From: a virus
Length of the DNA: 22,177 nt
IMG/VR virus record: IMGVR_UViG_3300025122_000183
Coordinates: 1 to 22,177 of that record
Reading direction: 5' to 3' (one strand)
The position numbers and the translations under genes are program-made. The first letter of the stretch is position 1. Every line of letters starts with the position of its first letter. The notes beneath the pieces were generated by a model, which saw only the letters and a list, made by a program, of their open reading frames with translations, had not been told where the DNA came from and did no database searches. Of the stretch, positions 1 through 7,401 are shown piece by piece.

Positions 1-409
1 CAGGAATTGTTGTTTCTACTGAACTGTCAAATGCTAATGTATATGATGCTCCTGCTTCAAAAAATATTCTAACCAAATTATTTTGAATATCTGCAAAACA
101 ACCACCAGTAAGGTCACTGTTTGAAAACAATCTTAAATTCCTAGCAGATAAATCGTCAACCGATTTAATCCAAATATAAATACTAAAATCAGTTGAAGTT
201 CCAAAATTAAAATCAGACGTGTTTGGAACGCTTACTAAATTAGTACCAGCTGCAGCTGGGTTTACAAACCTTACTCCTGCTTTATCCAGATAAACATCAG
301 TTGGAGTTCCATGATTATCATTACCACTCCAATCGCTATAAGTCCCACTTCTAAAATCCATATAAAGTTTTAATACGCCTTCAGTTTTTAATTGTTGGAT
401 TATGCTCAT
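1..409 (-). CDS. LamG/concanavalin-A-like virion protein, partial (C-terminus off the window)
   Basis: The ATG at 409 overlaps the stop codon of the upstream LamG gene (ATGA), so the two are translationally coupled. The first ~136 residues are visible. They show an N-terminal LamG-type opening (MDFRSGTYSDWSGNDNHG, a common D-xSGNxNHG lead-in) followed by beta-strand segments such as TDFSIYIWIKSVDD and LRLFSNSDLTGGC, typical of laminin-G-like/concanavalin jelly rolls. In tailed viruses such domains usually sit on tail fibres or the capsid surface and bind glycans. It is the third LamG protein in a row. The family is fairly clear from the pattern; the exact virion location is inferred. No signal peptide or membrane segment is seen. 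Confidence 0.7.
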   Translation of the reverse strand, partial: MSIIQQLKTEGVLKLYMDFRSGTYSDWSGNDNHGTPTDVYLDKAGVRFVNPAAAGTNLVSVPNTSDFNFGTSTDFSIYIWIKSVDDLSARNLRLFSNSDLTGGCFADIQNNLVRIFFEAGASYTLAFDSSVETTIP

Positions 410-1674
410 TTGTTATTCACCCTTTTTAGTTCGTTATTGTATAAGTCTTGGATTTGTAATGGTGTTAATTCAGAATTCCATACTTTACAAGAAGCTAATG
501 AGCCTTGATATGGTTTAAATGGTGTAGCTGCTTCAATCCCAAGATAATATGTTGTAGTGTAATCATAACTAAACGCAGCAAGTGTATTTCTATATTCTCC
601 ATTTAAATATACCTTTAAATCTGTACCATCGTGAGTTACTACCCAATGAAGCCATTGGCCTAATTGAGTTGGAACATTTGCAACAACTGCATTATTTCCT
701 GCATTATAAACCCTATAAGTCCCTGCTGATTCTTGAATTACCCATCCATCAGATTCTGGAGAATTATACCCAAAATTTATCCAAGTGTCACTTCCCAATA
801 ACCTATCTAACCTACTCATAATAGACACAGTATATTCACTCCCTGCTGAGAATCCAAGGTTGGGTAAAATTAAATAATCATTCGTACCATCAAATTCATA
901 ACCATTAATGTGTGTATTCTTAACTGGGTCAGAAGTTCCACCTGGCATTGTTGCATCGTTTCCATTTCCACTTACATCTTTAACTAATCCATTAGTTGGG
1001 TCATTATTAGCAAAATCCATCGGTAAATCCATAATTGATTCATTACGATAAGAATAAACCTCTCCATTATAAATATCGGTGTGCTCTTGTAATGTTAACA
1101 TTTCACTAAACATTTTAACACTATGGATTGTTCCAATATATTTATTAGTTCCACCAATTTCCGAACCAATAGCAATTGCAGTATCAGTTACTCCTGCTCC
1201 TCCTCCACTACTTCCACCACTTAATTGAACTCCATCCAAAAACACACTTCTGGCTGAAGCACCATTAAAGCGTACAGTAATTGTATGACGACCACTGCTT
1301 AACGGAATTCCTGTTCCAGTAAATGGTTGGTGAGCATTATTCGCACCCATTCTAATTGTATCATCAGCATCAATTTTTATATATCCTGCTTCGTCATTAA
1401 TTCCAGTTCCCCAATGTGCTATTACTTGAGCCGACCCTCTTCCAGAAATATGGGTTATATCAATATTAACACTATAATCACCCACATCACCCCAAGGAGC
1501 GTAATTATACAATAAACATTCACTTCCAGTTAAGACTAGTCCATTACTGAAAGTTGGAGTTCCAGTTATTGCTGCACCATTAGCGGCAACACTATTTGCA
1601 TCAATTAATTGTTCCACAAATAAACAGCCTCTTCCTCTTTCAGCTGGTGTACTGTTCTTAGTTAGTAAGCTCAT
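406..1674 (-). CDS. Virion adhesin with two LamG/concanavalin-A-like domains
   Basis: A 422-residue protein counted from the ATG at 1674. A TTG nine bases upstream (1683) is open, but it lies inside the preceding gene and gives no better ribosome site. Two jelly-roll modules follow each other. The first spans roughly residues 15-205 and ends in a GTIHSVKMFSEMLTLQE strand/helix. The second spans roughly 212-415 and has the textbook LamG sequence KDVSGNGNDAT, then GQWLHWVVTHDGTDLKVYLNGE, then SLASCKVWNSELTPLQIQDLY. It is probably a tail-fibre or surface adhesin that binds host glycans. The start follows the previous stop by one base and the stop overlaps the next start, so it belongs to the adhesin operon. 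Family is confident; ligand and location are inferred. Confidence 0.82.
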   Translation of the reverse strand: MSLLTKNSTPAERGRGCLFVEQLIDANSVAANGAAITGTPTFSNGLVLTGSECLLYNYAPWGDVGDYSVNIDITHISGRGSAQVIAHWGTGINDEAGYIKIDADDTIRMGANNAHQPFTGTGIPLSSGRHTITVRFNGASARSVFLDGVQLSGGSSGGGAGVTDTAIAIGSEIGGTNKYIGTIHSVKMFSEMLTLQEHTDIYNGEVYSYRNESIMDLPMDFANNDPTNGLVKDVSGNGNDATMPGGTSDPVKNTHINGYEFDGTNDYLILPNLGFSAGSEYTVSIMSRLDRLLGSDTWINFGYNSPESDGWVIQESAGTYRVYNAGNNAVVANVPTQLGQWLHWVVTHDGTDLKVYLNGEYRNTLAAFSYDYTTTYYLGIEAATPFKPYQGSLASCKVWNSELTPLQIQDLYNNELKRVNNK

Positions 1675-1675
1675 T

Positions 1676-1936
1676 TTATTCAATTGCTTCTCTCGGTGTT
1701 AGTTCGTCCACTTTAGCCATCATCTTTTTATGAATCTTAGCCACTTGTTGTTGTGTTAATCCAAGTTTGTGAGCAATAGCCGAATGACCATTATTCTTCG
1801 CCACTTCTTTTAATAATGGAATTGCTTTTTCCACATCAGCTTTAGTTAATGCTTTAACTGCTGCACTTTTAAGTTTAGCACTTTGCAAGTCTGATAATTT
1901 CTTATCGGACAAAGCTTCATCAATTACGTCTGCCAT
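1676..1936 (-). CDS. Small helical protein with HTH-like C-terminal half, unknown function
   Basis: An 86-residue protein beginning MADVIDEALS. An ATG at 1951 is in frame, but its own bases form part of the GGAGGA ribosome site that sits 7 nt before the ATG at 1936, so the inner start is preferred. The sequence is Lys/Ala/Leu-rich and predicted helical throughout. Residues ~48-72 (NGHSAIAHKLGLTQQQVAKIHKKM) resemble a helix-turn-helix. It lies between two LamG genes in the same operon, an odd place for a DNA-binding protein. It could instead be a fibre-assembly chaperone or a helical virion component. No family was recognised, and the HTH reading is pattern-based only. Confidence 0.6.
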   Translation of the reverse strand: MADVIDEALSDKKLSDLQSAKLKSAAVKALTKADVEKAIPLLKEVAKNNGHSAIAHKLGLTQQQVAKIHKKMMAKVDELTPREAIE

Positions 1937-1980
1937 TTTATTGTCCTCCATCCTTAAATCCTGTTACCATTTTTCAACTC

Positions 1981-2817
1981 CTAAAATTTTAATTTTCCTT
2001 CAATTTGATATGTGTTTCCACCAACAGTGCTTTCAATTGCATAATCATTATGTCTCATAACGGGTGTGAAATCAGCAGTATATCTTGCAACTTTACTAAC
2101 TCTTATCTCATCCATAAACCCTTGCAATTCTTCAATACGGGTTCCTGCATCCCAAGTTCTTGCACCAACCATTATCTCACTTGAATTACTACTTGTCATA
2201 CTTAACGAATCAGATACAGAATGAACTTCTGCACCATTGTAAAAAAACTTTAAAGTTCCACTCGCCCTACTAATTGCTAAATGGTGCCAAGAATCTTTAA
2301 CGAAAGTTGGAACGACTAAATCTGGAGTAACATAATCAGTAGTTGAGCCACCTGACCTAATAGCTAAGTTCATTCTTACTCCTGTTCCCCATACAGCAGT
2401 ATGTCCAAATCCAAAACACCAATCGCCATTATGGTCTTCTAGTTCTCCTTGTGCCATAATCCGATAAACCTCAGAAGAAGAAGGAACATCTGTGTAATAA
2501 ATCCAAGCTTCAACTGTATAATCTCCTGTTCCCAAATTAAAATCTGCGTGGTTAGGAATAGTTAAGTAATCTTCAACCTCGTCAAAATACATTGAACTAA
2601 CATTTCCGTGTCTTAATGTCCTCATATGTTTAACATTACCATTCCCTGTTACGGTATGATTACTTGCACTTAAGTCATTAAAAGTTGTACTCTCGTGAGT
2701 TTCGTCTCCAATGACCAACAACACAGTATCTCCATCATTTCCAGTCACACTACTATCAGTCGGAGTAGGGATATTGGTAGCTCCAATCAATTCTCCATCT
2801 TTAAATCCCATTACCAT
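1981..2817 (-). CDS. LamG/concanavalin-A-like virion protein
   Basis: A 278-residue protein with one central LamG_3-type jelly roll at about residues 50-250. Recognisable segments are DYTVEAWIYYTDVP, DSWHHLAISRASGTLKFFYNGAEV and ELQGFMDEIRVSKVARYTADF, which match the strand-turn-strand pattern of this fold (W-H-hydrophobic, then 'YxNG', then 'G.hDEhRh...ARYT..F'). The start at 2817 has GAGGT six bases upstream, and that site overlaps the stop region of the preceding fibre gene; a second ATG at 2811 is less well spaced. It probably binds glycans on the host surface as part of the fibre or decoration apparatus. Family is confident; virion location is inferred from neighbours. Confidence 0.82.
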   Translation of the reverse strand: MVMGFKDGELIGATNIPTPTDSSVTGNDGDTVLLVIGDETHESTTFNDLSASNHTVTGNGNVKHMRTLRHGNVSSMYFDEVEDYLTIPNHADFNLGTGDYTVEAWIYYTDVPSSSEVYRIMAQGELEDHNGDWCFGFGHTAVWGTGVRMNLAIRSGGSTTDYVTPDLVVPTFVKDSWHHLAISRASGTLKFFYNGAEVHSVSDSLSMTSSNSSEIMVGARTWDAGTRIEELQGFMDEIRVSKVARYTADFTPVMRHNDYAIESTVGGNTYQIEGKLKF

Positions 2818-2826
2818 CTTTTAACC

Positions 2827-3720
2827 TCATGCTTTTTTTGTAATAGTGACATCTATTGCACATTTCCAATTAATCGTTGCAGCTGCTCCAGTCACTTGAA
2901 CTTCAATAGTTTGAGCTCCTATGTCCAATGCAAAATCACATGCCCAAGTAGCATCTGTTTCAATCGTGTTAAGACTTACTGTTGCTCCTTGTTGAGTCAC
3001 ATTCCCTGCTGTATTCCTATAAAACAATCCATGAATCTTGTAAACTGCCCGATTTGTCTCATCTGTTTCAACTGCTACCACATCAGCAGTAATGCTAACA
3101 ACATCTCCAACTTCAATGGCAAACGAAGTCCATACTGGAGTTGGAGTATCATTTACAGTCTGTCTTGCACCGCTATCAATCAGTGGTCCACCACCATAAC
3201 TCTGAGCTGGGTCTAATAAAAAAACTCCTTCAACTGCTGTATCTGAATTAATAATTGTAACACCTGTCCCTTTAGGACTAATTTCAATGTCAACATCTGC
3301 ATCTCCACCGACAGTCGATATTATAGGAGCATTCCCGGTTGCCGCATTTGCAATCTGAATATTATTCACCGCTGAACCAGTTGCACTTATTCCAATCAAT
3401 TCATTATCGTTAGTATCTAAGATGTCTGTTCCTGCAATCTTCAAATCAGTTGTCATTTCCGTAACACCAGTTCCTTTTGGTGATAACAAAATGTTAATAT
3501 CTGCATCAGTCCCAGTTACTTCAATTCCAGGTGAATTCCCTGTTGCTGTAGCGTTAATTTCAACTCTATTAACAGAAGTATTTTCTACGTTGAAAGCTAC
3601 ACATTCTACCGACGAACCATTACCATCAACTACCTCAATGTTGTTATCTCCATTAAGACTCATTGAAGGACTACCATTTAAGTAAACGGGTGTTCCGAAA
3701 ACTCTTGAGCTTCTTTTCAT
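2827..3720 (-). CDS. Fibre/appendage-like virion protein with a duplicated beta-rich repeat
   Basis: A 297-residue protein preceded by a strong AGGAGG site. Residues ~49-88 and ~117-156 are tandem copies of a 40-residue unit: SVNRVEINATATGNSPGIEV... and AVNNIQIANAATGNAPIIST..., both ending in (L/I)SPKGTGVT. This 'N-x-I-x-I-x-x-A-A-T-G-N-x-P' to 'I-x-h-x-P-K-G-T-G' pattern is common in phage tail fibres and spikes, where it forms stacked beta elements. Residues ~190-297 form a separate beta-rich C-terminal domain ending in a Lys tail. It is encoded between the 418-aa repeat protein and the first LamG protein. Likely a structural fibre shaft or baseplate-proximal protein; the precise role is unknown. 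Confidence 0.65.
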   Translation of the reverse strand: MKRSSRVFGTPVYLNGSPSMSLNGDNNIEVVDGNGSSVECVAFNVENTSVNRVEINATATGNSPGIEVTGTDADINILLSPKGTGVTEMTTDLKIAGTDILDTNDNELIGISATGSAVNNIQIANAATGNAPIISTVGGDADVDIEISPKGTGVTIINSDTAVEGVFLLDPAQSYGGGPLIDSGARQTVNDTPTPVWTSFAIEVGDVVSITADVVAVETDETNRAVYKIHGLFYRNTAGNVTQQGATVSLNTIETDATWACDFALDIGAQTIEVQVTGAAATINWKCAIDVTITKKA

Positions 3721-3731
3721 TTTTTATCCTC

Positions 3732-4988
3732 CTAATAAAACTTCTTCAAATAAATAGTCCAATCTGAAGTGTTCCCAGTTGTTGTTATTACTTTTACATT
3801 CACATACTTAAATCCATTTGGTGTATCTGCTACCCACATATCACTAGCAGTCAGTACTTGAGTTGCTGCGTTTTGTGTGTGAACACTGGATACTCCAAAC
3901 AAAGCATTAGTTACATCTTGATAAGTGCAACTTCCTGGTGCAGTTCCATCATCTTGAACAGTAGCATAACAATAAACATCTCCTGCTCCTGCTCCTGCAT
4001 CTTGTGTTAATGCTATTTGTAAGGTGAAGTACCTAAATCCATTCATGTCAAAATAGTAGTTGAATGTTCCATCTGTTGCATTTGTTACATTTGCTAAAGT
4101 TTCACTTACAAACTTCTCAGGAATTGGGTCAATCTCTTCAGTTCTTAACGATTGAGTTGACCAAGTGTAACCTGCGATTACTTGTTCACCATATAGGTTT
4201 GCTGTTGGTCTCGCTGCGTCACCACTCGCTACTGCAGTTATTTGAGAACTTCGAGCATCTAACATAGTCATTACTCCAGCAGTTCCTCCACTAGCTGCAT
4301 TAATTACAGAGTCGTGTCCAACTATTGGTGTTGAACCACCTGTTGAATCAGTGAGCATATTATACTGAATTCCAGCTAAACTTGCTGCTGGTCTTATTGC
4401 ATCTCCTTCTTGAACTGTATTTGATAAAGCACTTCCATCATAATCTTTGGCTTCTAACATTACTTGATTTCCAAAATTAGAAGCTGCTACATCGTGTTGG
4501 GCTACATTAATACTTTCAATATATAATGCTCCTGCATCATTTGTTGACAATGGTTGATAATCTCCATCTGTTCCAGCTAAAGCACTTGGTGTATCTTGTC
4601 TAACAGTTAAAGGCATTAAACCAATATCACCAGTTGTGTGAGCTGTATCTTCTGCATAACCAGTTAAACTTCCTGGCATAGTTAAAACATCAACTTGAAC
4701 ATGACCACTAGCGTCAATCAATCCATATCCTGCACCAGAAACTAATTGGTCAGTAGAATAAGTATAAATATTGTCAATTGTAACTCCTGTAACAGTAAGT
4801 TCGGTATCAACCATTAACTTACCTTCACTGTTTAATTGTAAAAAACCATAATCTCCATTAGCTAGGGTTGGTGCTGAACTGTTATACTGTCCTGCTCCAA
4901 CTTGTCCATAACCTAGAGTAATTTCATTTTCAGCAGCAGTTTTATTATGTTCTACTAAGCTTGAAAACTTCCTATCATTTAAAGCCAT
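3732..4988 (-). CDS. Virion structural protein with repeated GD-x-x-P-type motif
   Basis: A 418-residue protein with a strong AGGAGG site before the ATG. The N-terminal two-thirds carries about five degenerate copies of a short beta unit of the form (N/D/E/S)GD-xx-P-xxx-x-G-xhxh, near residues 44-60, 83-100, 141-158, 194-211 and 255-271 (for example DGDYQPLSTNDAGALYIE and EGDAIRPAASLAGIQYNM). The C-terminal ~120 residues look like a separate beta-sandwich ending in DWTIYLKKFY. Such repeat units occur in baseplate or fibre-attachment proteins of tailed viruses. It is the first gene after a 123-bp spacer with TATA-like and hairpin sequences, so it probably opens the adhesin operon. Function is inferred from position and composition only. 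Confidence 0.6.
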   Translation of the reverse strand: MALNDRKFSSLVEHNKTAAENEITLGYGQVGAGQYNSSAPTLANGDYGFLQLNSEGKLMVDTELTVTGVTIDNIYTYSTDQLVSGAGYGLIDASGHVQVDVLTMPGSLTGYAEDTAHTTGDIGLMPLTVRQDTPSALAGTDGDYQPLSTNDAGALYIESINVAQHDVAASNFGNQVMLEAKDYDGSALSNTVQEGDAIRPAASLAGIQYNMLTDSTGGSTPIVGHDSVINAASGGTAGVMTMLDARSSQITAVASGDAARPTANLYGEQVIAGYTWSTQSLRTEEIDPIPEKFVSETLANVTNATDGTFNYYFDMNGFRYFTLQIALTQDAGAGAGDVYCYATVQDDGTAPGSCTYQDVTNALFGVSSVHTQNAATQVLTASDMWVADTPNGFKYVNVKVITTTGNTSDWTIYLKKFY

Positions 4989-5058
4989 TTTATTCCTCCT
5001 AAGTTGGTATTATCATCTGCTGGTATTGAGTATCCCTCGCAGCCACTATAATGTTATA

Positions 5059-5081
5059 ATATTTATACACGTCTATAAATA
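5059..5081 (-). promoter_or_regulatory. Candidate TATA-type promoter for the fibre/adhesin operon
   Basis: Read on the minus strand, the stretch holds TATTTATAG followed by GTATAAATATT, both TATA-box-like, about 75-90 bp upstream of the ATG at 4988. Initiation ~25 nt downstream of either would leave a 50-70 nt leader ending in TTAGGAGGAATAAA. Two overlapping candidates and no clear BRE make the exact box uncertain. Confidence 0.4.
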
Positions 5082-5110
5082 CTCTTTAAATAAAAAAAAA
5101 TATTTATAGA
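5072..5110. terminator. Perfect 10-bp inverted repeat enclosing a T-tract, directly after a stop codon
   Basis: TCTATAAATA at 5072-5081 is the exact reverse complement of TATTTATAGA at 5101-5110. The 19-nt spacer holds a run of A on the plus strand, which is a run of U in the minus-strand transcript. The repeat starts one base past the stop codon of the 142-aa gene. It may end that transcript, as archaeal polymerases stop at U-tracts. Its TATA-like arms may also serve the next operon. The repeat is visible in the sequence; both functions are inferred. Confidence 0.45.
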
Positions 5111-5111
5111 T

Positions 5112-5540
5112 TCAATCTGGTACTACCGCTGCAACTGCTGCACCTATTTGACTATGTGCATATGCCATCCAACCAATAGTATCATTTACCTTAATTACTG
5201 TAACAACTTCTGTGTCAGTCATAAGATATTCTTTTGTACCATCACAATCTTCTGAATTGATTTCTTCTGCACTTGTTGCTGGTGTCCTTAACTCAAAATT
5301 GGTTCCTGCATCACAAAGAATTGTAATTTTATGCCCGTTAGGTACATCTGCTAAAGATGGTAAGATAATCCAATCATTTGCATCGTTTGTTACTGCTGCA
5401 ACTGTAATACTTGTTCTTCCTGCGGTGATTGCACTACCTGAACCAGAATCTGCTGCTGGTGTTACTGTTTGTGCGGTTTCTACGAGTCCTGCTTTGAACT
5501 CCCATAACCTATTTTCTAATTGACTTATTCCAAATGCCAT
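5112..5540 (-). CDS. Small beta-rich virion protein (possible decoration protein)
   Basis: A 142-residue protein beginning MAFG with GGAGG eight to nine bases upstream. The sequence is Ala/Thr/Val/Asp-rich without long helices. A conserved-looking core reads DVPNGHKITILCDAGTNFELRTPATSAEEIN, then CDGTKEYLMTDTEVVTVIKV and GWMAYAHSQIG. This pattern recurs in small beta proteins encoded next to viral capsid genes, which tend to be decoration or fibre-tip proteins. It lies two genes downstream of the capsid gene and shares the first 12 coding bases (ATGGCATTTGGA) and a similar ribosome site with it. It is separated from both neighbours by T-tracts, so it may have its own transcript. Function is not established. 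Confidence 0.55.
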   Translation of the reverse strand: MAFGISQLENRLWEFKAGLVETAQTVTPAADSGSGSAITAGRTSITVAAVTNDANDWIILPSLADVPNGHKITILCDAGTNFELRTPATSAEEINSEDCDGTKEYLMTDTEVVTVIKVNDTIGWMAYAHSQIGAAVAAVVPD

Positions 5541-5594
5541 TTTATATTTCCTCCATCACGATAAATTAAAACGTGGTAAATGTTTTGTTTAATT

Positions 5595-5604
5595 AAAAAA
5601 AAAA
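5595..5604 (-). terminator. T-tract downstream of the capsid transcription unit
   Basis: Ten consecutive A residues on the plus strand give ten U residues in the minus-strand transcript, about 20 nt past the stop codon of the 105-aa gene. Oligo-U runs are the main intrinsic termination signal in archaea. No stable GC-containing hairpin precedes it. Confidence 0.5.
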
Positions 5605-5624
5605 TAAATAATTAGCATTCACAA

Positions 5625-5942
5625 TTAAGCGAATGCTCCTGGGTCAGCTCTTCCAACAATCTCAATTATTCGAGTATCGTTATCAGTTCCTGCTGCGATT
5701 GTCACAGTTAAAACACCTGCACTTACTGCACTTGTATTTGCTTCGGTTGTGATTACACTTCCATCGGTTGTGTGTACCCAACTTGAAACAGATAACAAAC
5801 CAGTTGCTGCAATACCATAAGATGATAATGTGATAGCAATTGTGTTAGTCGCATCAGTTGTGTTCGGACAAATGAACATAACCCTTTTTAGTTCTGCGTT
5901 AGGAACTTCTTCCCACGCTTTCAAAATACTTCCTGCTGCCAT
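5625..5942 (-). CDS. Small virion-associated protein downstream of capsid (possible decoration protein)
   Basis: A 105-residue protein with AGGAGG before its ATG, encoded 15 bp downstream of the major capsid gene. The sequence is rich in small and beta-branched residues (ITLSSYGIAATGLLSVSSWV, SAVSAGVLTVTIAAGTDND), with no transmembrane span long enough to be convincing, and looks like a compact beta-sandwich. Proteins of this size and place in HK97-type viruses are often capsid decoration proteins or head-tail connectors. I recognise no family motif. Its strong ribosome site suggests high expression with the capsid. Role inferred from position. Confidence 0.6.
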   Translation of the reverse strand: MAAGSILKAWEEVPNAELKRVMFICPNTTDATNTIAITLSSYGIAATGLLSVSSWVHTTDGSVITTEANTSAVSAGVLTVTIAAGTDNDTRIIEIVGRADPGAFA

Positions 5943-5957
5943 TTTTTATTTTCCTCC

Positions 5958-7025
5958 TTATACCAGTCCGTATCGCATTACCATACTTGCTTCGAAATTA
6001 ACAACCATTGTACCATACCACTTAATCATATACTTCTGACTATCATTGGTTTTAGCTAATTCTTCGAAAGTGTAATCTTGCAATACTGCTAAGAATACAT
6101 ACCTTGTATCAAGGAATAATATTCTTTTACTGTTGGCTGTTGTTGGCATATACCTATCTTTAATGAACAATACTCCGTCAAACATAAATGCGTCTGGAAT
6201 ACCGAAGTCCATTTGAGCACTAGGTCTTTCAACATTTCTTTGGAAGTCCATTAACAAACCTTTCAAATAATTAAAAGTATCTGCATCTGTTACTGCCAAA
6301 TCAATCAAACCATTAGCATTAAATGAAGTTGCTAAGTCTTCTCTAACTTGTGCCAGAGTAGGTCTTGTGCTAGAGTTATCAGTAGTGTTTGTACTGATTG
6401 TTTGAATTAATCCTTGGAATCCTGCAGGGTCTGTTGTAGTATTTCCATTGATAATTTCATTCTCTAAAGCTTCATTCATACTTGCTGTTTTTACTCTTAA
6501 ATCTTCTGCCATTAAGTTGATGATTGTTTGTCCAGCGGTTGCTTGACCAGTTACTCTTCCTACAGCGTATAAATAACTCATACTTGCAGTTCCAGTACTT
6601 CTTGTATCAACTTGTTCACTTAAAGATGCGTCTTCAAGTAAGAAAGCAGCTCCTGCTTTAGCAGATATAATGTTATATACATAACTCCTTCCTCTAATTG
6701 CCTTTCTTGGTAATAATCTTACCAAAGGTGTTTCTCTCACTGTCCTGTCAACGATTGACGGGTCAACAAAAGGTGGTAACATGCTATATCCAGTATATGT
6801 TCCTCCGATTGTGGAAGGTACTGAAGGTGCTTTAGTTAACATACTTTTTTGTAATGCTTTACCAATACTTGTTAATGATTTGTCACAAGCTTCTTTACTG
6901 CCATCGTATCTTTTACACATACCAGGGTAGTAAACTTGTTCTTCGCCAATTCCAGCTTTTCCGAATTGGTTATCAAAAACAGCACTAGCTTCTGCATTAC
7001 TCATATCCATTGCTCCAAATGCCAT
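5958..7025 (-). CDS. Major capsid protein, HK97 fold
   Basis: A 355-residue protein directly after the protease/scaffold gene, with a strong AGGAGG site and start context AAATAAAATGGCA. Several features match HK97-type capsid proteins. The mobile N-terminal region precedes ETPLVRLLPRKAIRGRSYVYNI (the N-arm/E-loop entry). A P-domain helix region follows at ~165-190 (INLMAEDLRVKTASMNEALENEIINGN). Then comes the typical ending FDGVLFIKDRYMPTTANSKRILFLDTRYV...FEASMVMRYGLV. It would form the icosahedral shell and be matured by the protease encoded upstream. Cleavage could remove part of the first ~65 residues before SVPSTIGGTYTGY, which would be consistent with a delta-domain, but no site is demonstrated. 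Family assignment rests on pattern and gene order. Confidence 0.88.
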   Translation of the reverse strand: MAFGAMDMSNAEASAVFDNQFGKAGIGEEQVYYPGMCKRYDGSKEACDKSLTSIGKALQKSMLTKAPSVPSTIGGTYTGYSMLPPFVDPSIVDRTVRETPLVRLLPRKAIRGRSYVYNIISAKAGAAFLLEDASLSEQVDTRSTGTASMSYLYAVGRVTGQATAGQTIINLMAEDLRVKTASMNEALENEIINGNTTTDPAGFQGLIQTISTNTTDNSSTRPTLAQVREDLATSFNANGLIDLAVTDADTFNYLKGLLMDFQRNVERPSAQMDFGIPDAFMFDGVLFIKDRYMPTTANSKRILFLDTRYVFLAVLQDYTFEELAKTNDSQKYMIKWYGTMVVNFEASMVMRYGLV

Positions 7026-7038
7026 TTTATTTGTCCTC

Positions 7039-7401
7039 CTATTTGTACTTCATAGCTAATTGTTTCTCGATTGTAAAATCGGAATCATCAACTTGTTTAG
7101 TTTCTACAGCGTTAGGTTTTTCAACTTCTGCTTTCAAAACACTCTTTTCCTTAATTTCTTTTAACTGCTTTTCTAACTCAATAATTTTAGCTTTAGCAGC
7201 ATCTACTTCTGCTTGAAGGTCATCCTTTTTAGATTCTTCAGCTTCTGCTTTTGGTTCTTCTTCAGGTTTAGCTTCCTCTTCGGCTGGTTTCTCTTCAGCT
7301 TCGGGTTTTGCTTCTTCCTTTGGAGCTTCCTTTACAGGTGCAGATTCTTCTACAGGTTTCTCTTCCACAGGAGCATCCTTAACAACAATTTCATCTGTCA
7401 T
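7039..7401 (-). CDS. Candidate independently translated scaffold protein (nested, in frame)
   Basis: An in-frame ATG at Met174 of the protease is preceded by AAGGAGG (7410-7416) with an 8-nt spacer, as strong as the sites of the capsid genes. Translation from here would yield a 120-residue acidic protein: a Pro/Glu/Lys-rich segment (KDAPVEEKPVEESAPVKEAP...), then a heptad-like helix (LQAEVDAAKAKIIELEKQLKEIKEK), then a short conserved-looking tail. This is the classic composition of capsid scaffolds, which direct shell assembly and are removed by the protease. The arrangement matches the lambda C/Nu3 pair, where scaffold is made from an internal start in the protease gene. The start signal is seen; use of it in vivo is inferred. 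Confidence 0.6.
   Translation of the reverse strand: MTDEIVVKDAPVEEKPVEESAPVKEAPKEEAKPEAEEKPAEEEAKPEEEPKAEAEESKKDDLQAEVDAAKAKIIELEKQLKEIKEKSVLKAEVEKPNAVETKQVDDSDFTIEKQLAMKYK

Noticed and set aside
1675-1683. TTG start for the two-domain LamG protein
   Set aside because: It would lie inside the preceding gene and adds only three residues; the ATG at 1674 follows the stop by one base as elsewhere in this operon.
2695-3216. A 173-codon open frame on the plus strand
   Set aside because: It lies antisense to the fibre and LamG genes, has no ribosome site, and its Ser/Cys/Ile-rich composition is what the complement of an AT-rich gene gives.
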